Assembly (NCBI RefSeq): GCF_050003625.1
Contig: NC_134399.1
Coordinates: 219,970,975 to 220,034,974 of the forward strand
From: Haematobia irritans
Taxonomy: Eukaryota; Arthropoda; Insecta; Diptera; Muscidae
Reading direction: 5' to 3'
DNA: 64,000 bases
Each line of letters opens with the position of its first letter. The first letter of the stretch is position 1. The position numbers were made by a program, and so were the translations under genes. The notes below the pieces were generated by a model, which had not been told where the DNA came from, made no database searches, and saw only the letters and a list, made by a program, of their open reading frames with translations. Of the stretch, positions 56,155-64,000 are shown in pieces.

Positions 56155-56356
56155 ATGCATCAAACTGTCTATATGCGTCCGCCACCTACTTCAAATATCA
56201 TGGGCTCCACGGAATGTTCCAGTGCCCTTATGTCTTCTATGCCATTTATGGATAATGGCGGTCTTACCGCTAACATTACGGATTACGGTTACACCACAAC
56301 GGATCATTGGTCATCGCCCTATATGAGCACCCTGAGTCCAATGAAACAAATTGAAG
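56155..56356 (+). CDS. first coding exon of an unrecognised, probably regulatory gene
   Basis: The ATG at 56155 opens 67 codons plus one base before a donor, GGTATTT (gt at 56357-56358). The peptide begins MHQTVYMRPPPTSN and continues with many Met, Ser, Thr, Pro and Tyr (GSTECSSALMSSMPFMDNGG, then YGYTTTDHWSSPYMSTLSP). It has low charge, no signal peptide and no domain. Such composition is typical of disordered N-termini of fly transcription factors, an inference only. The remaining exons are not in the window or not recognisable. Confidence 0.6.
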
Positions 56357-57089
56357 GTATTTTTTTGTGATTTTTAAGGTTTATGGGAGATTGTATTTGT
56401 TGGAAAAATATACTTAATTAAAAAAATATAGTACACTCGGGGTGGAACACGATGGAAGTAGTTGTCCATCACTGGACAATTACTTCCACCAGTATTTCTG
56501 GTAACACTTCTATGTGGTCATACATATACACTCAACAAAATAATTTGTTTGCTTTAAACCAAAAATTTTAAATCTCATTTAATTTATTTCTTAAAACCAA
56601 AAAAAAAACAAACAAATTTCTTTGCATGTTGGTATGATATCGTAACAAACGATTTACGTCCAAATGTATGATTTTATATTTTAATTATTTTTCGATATTT
56701 TTGGAACAAAGAATATAAAATTTCTATAAAAGCTTAATGCCTCTATGCAAAGCAATTTATTGACAATTTATCAAATGAATTTATATGGCAAAAGTAGGCT
56801 TAAAGTTTTCTTTAATTTGTTTTGTTGTGTATGTATATATGAATTGATAATTTGTGTAAGTTATGGCGATTTCGATTCGGAAAAAAGGTGCAACATTCTC
56901 GAAATTGATAGCAAAATATGAAGGACGCTGTGACAGATTTTGGATCCTGTATCTCTCACAATATGAGGAATTAACAATAACTTTGGAATGACGCTTTCAT
57001 TTGGTAGAAAATGCAATAAGGAAAAAAGTAGGGTAACACCAAGGCAATATATTTTTGCGATTCGAAAACGCCATTAGATAAATGAAATA
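56357..57089 (+). other. start of a long intron
   Basis: AT-rich, no exon seen. It follows the donor at 56357 and leads into the dispersed-repeat array at 57.1 kb. Confidence 0.4.
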
Positions 57090-60000
57090 ACAAGTATATA
57101 CAGCACTAAGTTCGGCCGGGCCGAATCTTAAATACCCATCACCATGAACTATCTCAGATTCTGGATTTATAAGAACCATTTTTGTTTGAGTTTTAGAGAA
57201 ATCATTAACATCTCTTGTAAATGTGCAAGAAAAATATAAAATAACGTCTTGATTTGAAATCTTAAATCTGTAGAAGTAAAATCTGGAAATTTTACATTGA
57301 GTTTCAAGCAATTTTCATGATCAGTGCGCTTTCTACACCCTCAAGAAGTGAAGTCGGTCTATATGGAGGCATTACCAAATGGACCGATAAAAACTTAATC
57401 CAATACACGTTTTTGTGAGCCTAAAATACCAGAATATTTACAATTTCAGGCAAATCAGATAAAAACTACGGTTTCTAGAAACCCAAGGAGTTAAATCGGG
57501 AGATCGTTCTTATGGGGGCTATACTAAAATATGGACCGATACTCACCGTTTTCGCCACACCTCTTTATGACCCGAAAATACCTCTAGATTTCCAATTTCA
57601 GGCAAATAGGATAAAAACTTCGGATTCTAGAAGCACAAGAAGTAAAATCGGGAAATCGGTCTCTATGGGGGCTATACCAAAATATGGACCGATATTCACC
57701 ATTTTCGGCACACCTCTTTATGGTCCTAAAATACCTCTAGATTTCCAATTTCAGACAAATTGGATAAAAACTACGGTTTCTATAAGCCCAAGACCCCAAA
57801 TCGGGAGGTCGTTTAAATGGGGACCATACCAAAACATTGACCGATACCCACAATTTTAGGCACACGTATTTGTGGTCCTACAATACCTCTAGATTTCCAA
57901 TTTCAGGTAAATTGAATAAAAACTGCGGTTTCTATAAGTCCAAGAAGTAAAATCGGGAGATCGGTCTATATGGGGGCTATACCAAAATATGGACCGATAC
58001 TCACAATTTTTGGCACACGTATTTGTGGTCCTACAATACCTCTAGATTTCCAATTTCAGTAAAATTGAATAAAAACTGCGGTTTCTATAAGCCCATGAAG
58101 TAAAATCGGGAGATCGGTCTATATGGGGGCTATACCAAAACATCGACCGATACTCACCATTTTTGGCACACCTCTTTATGGTCATAAAATACCTCTAGAT
58201 TTCCAATTTCAGACAAATTGGATAAAAACTTCGATTTCTATAAGCCCAAGACCCCAAATCGGGAGGTTGGTTTATATGGGGACTATATCAAAACCTGGAC
58301 CGATATAGCCCATCTTCGAACTTGACCTGCCTGCAGACAAAAGACGAGTTTGTGCAAAATTTCAGCACGATTGCTTCATTATTGAAGACTGTAGCGTGAT
58401 TACAACAGACAGACAGACGGACATCGTTATATCGTCTTAGAATTTCTCCCTGATCAAGAATATATATACTTTATATAATCGGAAATCGATATTTCGATGT
58501 GTTACAAACGGAATGACAAACTTATTATACCCCCGTCACCATTCTATGGTGGTGGGTATAAAAAAGCAAGAATATTATGCACAAATGAATCATAAAGATT
58601 TCAGATAAAAACTACGGTTTCTAGAAACCCAAGGAGTTAAATCGGGAGATCGTTCTTATGGGGGTATACTAAAATATGGACCGATACTCACCGTTTTCGC
58701 CACACCTCTTTATGACCCGCAAATACCTCTAGATTTCCAATTTCAGGCAAATAGGATAAAAACTTCGGATTCTAGAAGCCCAAGAAGTAAAATCGGGAAA
58801 TCGGTCTCTATGGGGGCTATACCAAAATATGGACCGATATTCACCATTTTCGGCACACCTCTTTATGGTCCTAAAATACCTCTAGATTTCCAATTTCAGA
58901 CAAATTGGATAAAAACTACGGTTTCTATAAGCCCAAGACCCCAAATCGGGAGGTCGTTTAAATGGGGACCATACCAAAACATTGACCGATACCCACAATT
59001 TTTGGCACACGTATTTGTGGTCCTACAATACCTCTAGATTTCCAATTTCAGGTAAATTGAATAAAAACTGCGGTTTCTATAAGTCCAAGAAGTAAAATCG
59101 GGAGATCGGTCTATATGGGGGCTATACCAAAATATGGACCGATACTCACAATTTTTGGCACACGTATTTGTGGTCTTACAATACCTCTAGATTTCCAATT
59201 TCAGGAAAATTGAATAAAAACTGCGGTTTCTATAAGCCCATGAAGTAAAATCGGGAGATCGGTCTTTATGGGGGCTATACCAAAACATCGACCGATACTC
59301 ACCATTTTTGGCACACCTCTTTATGGTCATAAAATACCTCTAGATTTCCAATTTCAGACAAATTGGATAAAAACTTCGATTTCTATAAGCCCAAGACCCC
59401 AAATCGGGAGGTTGGTTTATATGGGGACTATATCAAAACCTGGACCGATATAGCCCATCTTCGAACTTGACCTGCCTGCAGACAAAAGACGAGTTTGTGC
59501 AAAATTTCAGCACGATTGCTTCATTATTGAAGACTGTAGCGTGATTACAACAGACAGACAGACGGACATCGTTATATCGTCTTAGAATTTCTCCCTGATC
59601 AAGAATATATATACTTTATATAATCGGAAATCGATATTTCGATGTGTTACAAACGGAATGACAAACTTATTATACCCCCGTCACCATTCTATGGTGGTGG
59701 GTATAAAAAAGCAAGAATATTATGCACAAATGAATCATAAAGATTTCAGATAAAAACTACGGTTTCTAGAAACCCAAGGATTAAATCGGGAGATCGTTCT
59801 TATGGGGGCTATACTAAAATATGGACCGATACTCACCGTTTTCGCCACACCTCTTTATGACCCGAAAATACCTCTAGATTTCCAATTTCAGGCAAATAGG
59901 ATAAAAACTTCGGATTCTAGAAGCCCAAGAAGTAAAATCGGGAAATCGGTCTCTATGGGGGCTATACCAAAATATGGACCGATATTCACCATTTTCGGCA

Positions 60001-62035
60001 CACCTCTTTATGGTCCTAAAATACCTCTAGATTTCCAATTTCAGACAAATTGGATAAAAACTACGGTTTCTATAAGCCCAAGACCCAAAATCGGGAGGTC
60101 GTTTAAATGGGGACCATACCAAAACATTGACCGATACCCACAATTTTTGGCACACGTATTTGTGGTCCTACAATACCTCTAGATTTCCAATTTCAGGTAA
60201 ATTGAATAAAAACTGCGGTGTCTATAAGTCCAAGAAGTAAAATCGGGAGATCGGTCTATATGGGGGCTATACCAAAATATGGACCGATACTCACAATTTT
60301 TGGCACACGTATTTGTGGTCCTACAATACCTCTAGATTTCCAATTTCAGTAAAATTGAATAAAAACTGCGGTTTCTATAAGCCCATGAAGTAAAATCGGG
60401 AGATCGGTCTATATGGGGGCTATACCAAAACATCGACCGATACTCACCATTTTTGGCACACCTCTTTATGGTCATAAAATACCTCTAGATTTCCAATTTC
60501 AGACAAATTGGATAAAAACTTCGATTTCTATAAGCCCAAGACCCCAAATCGGGAGGTTGGTTTATATGGGGACTATATCAAAACCTGGACCGATATAGCC
60601 CATCTTCGAACTTGACCTGCCTGCAGACAAAAGACGAGTTTGTGCAAAATTTCAGCACGATTGCTTCATTATTGAAGACTGTAGCGTGATTACAACAGAC
60701 AGACAGACGGACATCGTTATATCGTCTTAGAATTTCTCCCTGATCAAGAATATATATACTTTATATAATCGGAAATCGATATTTCGATGTGTTACAAACG
60801 GAATGACAAACTTATTATACCCCCGTCACCATTCTATGGTGGTGGGTATAAAAAAGCAAGAATATTATGCACAAATGAATCATAAAGATTTCAGATAAAA
60901 ACTACGGTTTCTAGAAACCCAAGGAGTTAAATCGGGAGATCGTTCTTATGGGGGTATACTAAAATATGGACCGATACTCACCGTTTTCGCCACACCTCTT
61001 TATGACCCGCAAATACCTCTAGATTTCCAATTTCAGGCAAATAGGATAAAAACTTCGGATTCTAGAAGCCCAAGAAGTAAAATCGGGAAATCGGTCTCTA
61101 TGGGGGCTATACCAAAATATGGACCGATATTCACCATTTTCGGCACACCTCTTTATGGTCCTAAAATACCTCTAGATTTCCAATTTCAGACAAATTGGAT
61201 AAAAACTACGGTTTCTATAAGCCCAAGACCCCAAATCGGGAGGTCGTTTAAATGGGGACCATACCAAAACATTGACCGATACCCACAATTTTTGGCACAC
61301 GTATTTGTGGTCCTACAATACCTCTAGATTTCCAATTTCAGGTAAATTGAATAAAAACTGCGGTTTCTATAAGTCCAAGAAGTAAAATCGGGAGATCGGT
61401 CTATATGGGGGCTATACCAAAATATGGACCGATACTCACAATTTTTGGCACACGTATTTGTGGTCTTACAATACCTCTAGATTTCCAATTTCAGGAAAAT
61501 TGAATAAAAACTGCGGTTTCTATAAGCCCATGAAGTAAAATCGGGAGATCGGTCTTTATGGGGGCTATACCAAAACATCGACCGATACTCACCATTTTTG
61601 GCACACCTCTTTATGGTCATAAAATACCTCTAGATTTCCAATTTCAGACAAATTGGATAAAAACTTCGATTTCTATAAGCCCAAGACCCCAAATCGGGAG
61701 GTTGGTTTATATGGGGACTATATCAAAACCTGGACCGATATAGCCCATCTTCGAACTTGACCTGCCTGCAGACAAAAGACGAGTTTGTGCAAAATTTCAG
61801 CACGATTGCTTCATTATTGAAGACTGTAGCGTGATTACAACAGACAGACAGACGGACATCGTTATATCGTCTTAGAATTTCTCCCTGATCAAGAATATAT
61901 ATACTTTATATAATCGGAAATCGATATTTCGATGTGTTACAAACGGAATGACAAACTTATTATACCCCCGTCACCATTCTATGGTGGTGGGTATAAAAAA
62001 GCAAGAATATTATGCACAAATGAATCATAAAGATT
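57090..62035 (+). repeat. muscoid dispersed repeat amplified as four 1145-bp units
   Basis: Starts near atatacagcactaagttcgg at 57096. Units are 57455-58600 (1146 bp), 58601-59745, 59746-60890 and 60891-62035 (1145 bp each), each ending with the 41 bases aaaaagcaagaatattatg...gattt. Within a unit, about five to six sub-units of period near 152 bp contain tatgggggctataccaaaa, ggaccgatactcacc and tagatttccaatttca. Open frames starting MGAIPKYGP are translations of these sub-units and are not genes. Each unit ends with a TATACCC...GGGTATA hairpin (first at 58526-58560). Confidence 0.88.
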
Positions 62036-62199
62036 TAAATAGTTCAGAATTTCTTAAAATTTGTAAATGTTACCAATAATGCGCCCATCTTGAACTTCGT
62101 ATGGTACTAAAGACATTTTTGCAATTTTGAATTTTCTTTTTTCTTCAAACTAGGAAAATTTCTTGAACAAGTGAAAACAAAATAATTATGTCTTATATT

Positions 62200-63165
62200 T
62201 ATACCCTTCACCACTACTGTGGTACAGGGTATAATAAGTTTGTGCATTTGTATGTAACGCCAAGAAGGAAAAGTCTCAGACCCATCGTTTAGTATACCGA
62301 TCGTCTTAGAATTAAATTCTGAGTCGATTTAGTTTGTGTCGATTTTGTGTGCAAAGTACAGCTCGCAGTTTATGTCCGATCATCCTCAAGTTTGGCACCA
62401 CAGAGTTTTACTTTGGTTCAAAGACAATCGCTATTGATATTTATCATCGATCTGATCATAAATGACGTATTTATCAACGTATTTTCTTAAAAATTCGTAC
62501 AGCAAAATGGTTTACGGTTCTCGTAAAATGTGCAAAATATCAGCCAAATCATACGCTTGCTATATTTTGTTTAAATCGGTTCAGATTTAGATATAGCACC
62601 CGAATACATCTTTTGACCGATTTAGACTCATATACCAACAGATATTTTTCGCCAATTTTCCGTCATAGGAAATTTTGCACAGGGAGTAGAATTAACATAG
62701 TAACTATGCATGCGATTGAAATCGGTTTAGATTTCGATATATATGTTTTTCCGATTTAGGCAAAAATGGCCAAAATACCCACATTTTCCTTATGAAATCG
62801 CCACTGCTAAGTCGAAAACTTGTAAAAATGACTCAAATTTTTCTATCACTCTAATACACATCTATCGACCGACAAATCATAAATACGCTTTTGCGAAGTT
62901 GCCTCAAAATTGGTTCAGATTTAAATGTTTCCCATATTTTTTAGTAACATTGTGCTTCTCTAGAACTAAAATTTAAACCGGCTGATGTCCTGATTTAAAT
63001 TTTAGTTCTAGAGATTTTGTAGAAGTACAACAAATTGTCTCCAAATCGGTTAAGATATAAATATTTGTATATGGGAATGTAAACCTTCATGAAGGAGTTG
63101 AGATGGTAACACAAATTTTGGTCTACAAAGTGGTGAAGGGTATAATATAGTCCTTGGGTATAATG
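62200..63165 (-). repeat. muscoid dispersed repeat, type 1, third copy
   Basis: Bounded by tatacccttcaccactactg and aagtggtgaagggtataata. The body has tagatatagcacccgaata and aatcgccactgctaagtcg, shared with 12.3-13.4 kb. Confidence 0.6.
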
Positions 63166-64000
63166 TAGTCCTTGTTCAAGCAAATCAATATGAAGCTCTG
63201 GGACCGATTTAGCTGATATTTTGCAAGTTTTACAAGACTCATAAAATATTTATATGTACGAAATGTGAAGTAGATTGGTTGATAGATACTATAACCACTT
63301 CGGGGATAAGTATATATCGATGTTTCCATTCCAAAGTAGGGTAAGTGCAGCAAATGTGGTATAGGCTGGTAATGTGGTATAGTAGCTTTTTTCTCTATCT
63401 AACAACATACGAATAATTAAACCAAGCTGAATAGATTGTGGCTGTCAGAAAATGAAACAATCAAAGATCAATTTGATTTTTGCAACTCTTTCTTTGTGCC
63501 AGTTGAAAGAATTCACATTTACCCGTTTTTGTGAAGATATATTTTAAATTTATTAAATTTCGGATGTAAATAACTGACGAGTACTAAATAAGCATAAAAT
63601 GTATGCAATTGCGATACACATATTGCATTTATTTTTTTTACAAAAAAATTTACATTATGGTGTACCACATTACCTGCACATTTTATGAATTCGTGCTTAA
63701 TGTGTTTTTTTAATAAATTCGCAAATATATCCGAAATTATGGGTTTCTTATTTTTCGTTCACAGTTGCGTCGATGGCTAACACTAGAAAAATGAATGTGG
63801 TAAAATCTCAGCCTTGTCGAAGAAAAACAAAAAAATTGGCTTTCGAAAAAATAATGGGTATACCACATTTGCTGCACTTACACGCAAAGAAAAAAAACGT
63901 TTGGAAAACGTGTACCGAAAACGTTTTTCTTTTGTTAGAATTTTTTGAATTGCTTCGAAAATTTTAATCTTTTATCACCAAAAAAATTCGTTTGTTACAA
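63166..64000. other. intergenic or intronic, no gene seen
   Basis: AT-rich. The open frame at 63773-63967 is Lys-rich with no domain and no splice support. Nothing else recognised. Confidence 0.35.

Noticed and set aside
57512..61743. Repeated open frames beginning MGAIPKYGP or MGAILKYGP
   Set aside because: They are translations of the 152-bp sub-units of a non-coding dispersed repeat; they end wherever the array drifts out of frame and match no protein family.
57455..62035. CRISPR-like or regularly spaced array
   Set aside because: Units are contiguous 1145/152-bp repeats without unique spacers; the context is eukaryotic.

Overview
The window looks like AT-rich nuclear DNA of a higher fly, most likely a calyptrate (house-fly or blow-fly type). 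The reasons are split genes with GT-AG introns (several only about 60 bp), AATAAA signals, a fly-type Ly6/DUF753 gene, mariner and DD37E transposons, a tRNA-derived SINE, and dispersed repeats of the kind common in muscoid flies. The species cannot be named from the sequence. There are no prokaryotic operons, no CRISPR array and no complete canonical tRNA or rRNA gene.

Genes are sparse. (1) 1005-1251 (+) is the last coding exon of a USP39/Sad1-type tri-snRNP protein. (2) 1593-2246 (+) is a complete two-exon gene for a 196-residue coiled-coil protein I cannot name. (3) 7520-14802 (+) is a bleomycin hydrolase gene with Cys, His and Asn catalytic motifs in separate exons. A predicted four-base coding mini-exon at 7520-7523 would give it a basic N-terminal extension, and its 2.4 kb last intron is full of repeats. 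(4) 17035-18048 (-) is a conserved three-exon gene of unknown function with an unresolved N-terminus. (5) 28508-34561 (+) encodes a secreted, probably GPI-anchored protein with two three-finger domains, split by a 5.3 kb intron carrying repeats. (6) 56155-56356 (+) is the first coding exon of a gene that continues beyond the window or through a very long intron.

Most of the rest is transposon debris, and its nesting allows the local history to be read. There is a roughly 348-bp tRNA-derived SINE (three full copies and many fragments) whose 3' tail matches the end of a LINE relic at 47.6-48.0 kb. Two DD37E Tc1/mariner copies (41.9 and 45.5 kb) carry different crippling deletions. Mariner relics at 38.6-40.6 kb are cut by two SINEs, one of which is cut by a MITE. 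Other elements are a Mutator-like element with a 9-bp target duplication at 35.3-37.8 kb containing long CG-tipped hairpins, several MITE families, and tandem amplifications at 3.7-5.7, 13.4-13.7, 26.3-27.2 and 57.5-62.0 kb. At 19.8-21.5 kb two inverted copies of one element appear to have flipped the segment between them, which is visible because a SINE and its target duplication were split.

The genes do not form one pathway: they are independent housekeeping, secreted and probably regulatory loci separated by repeats. I found no evidence for a new protein-based system. The most interesting signals are transposon architecture and the predicted bleomycin hydrolase first exon.
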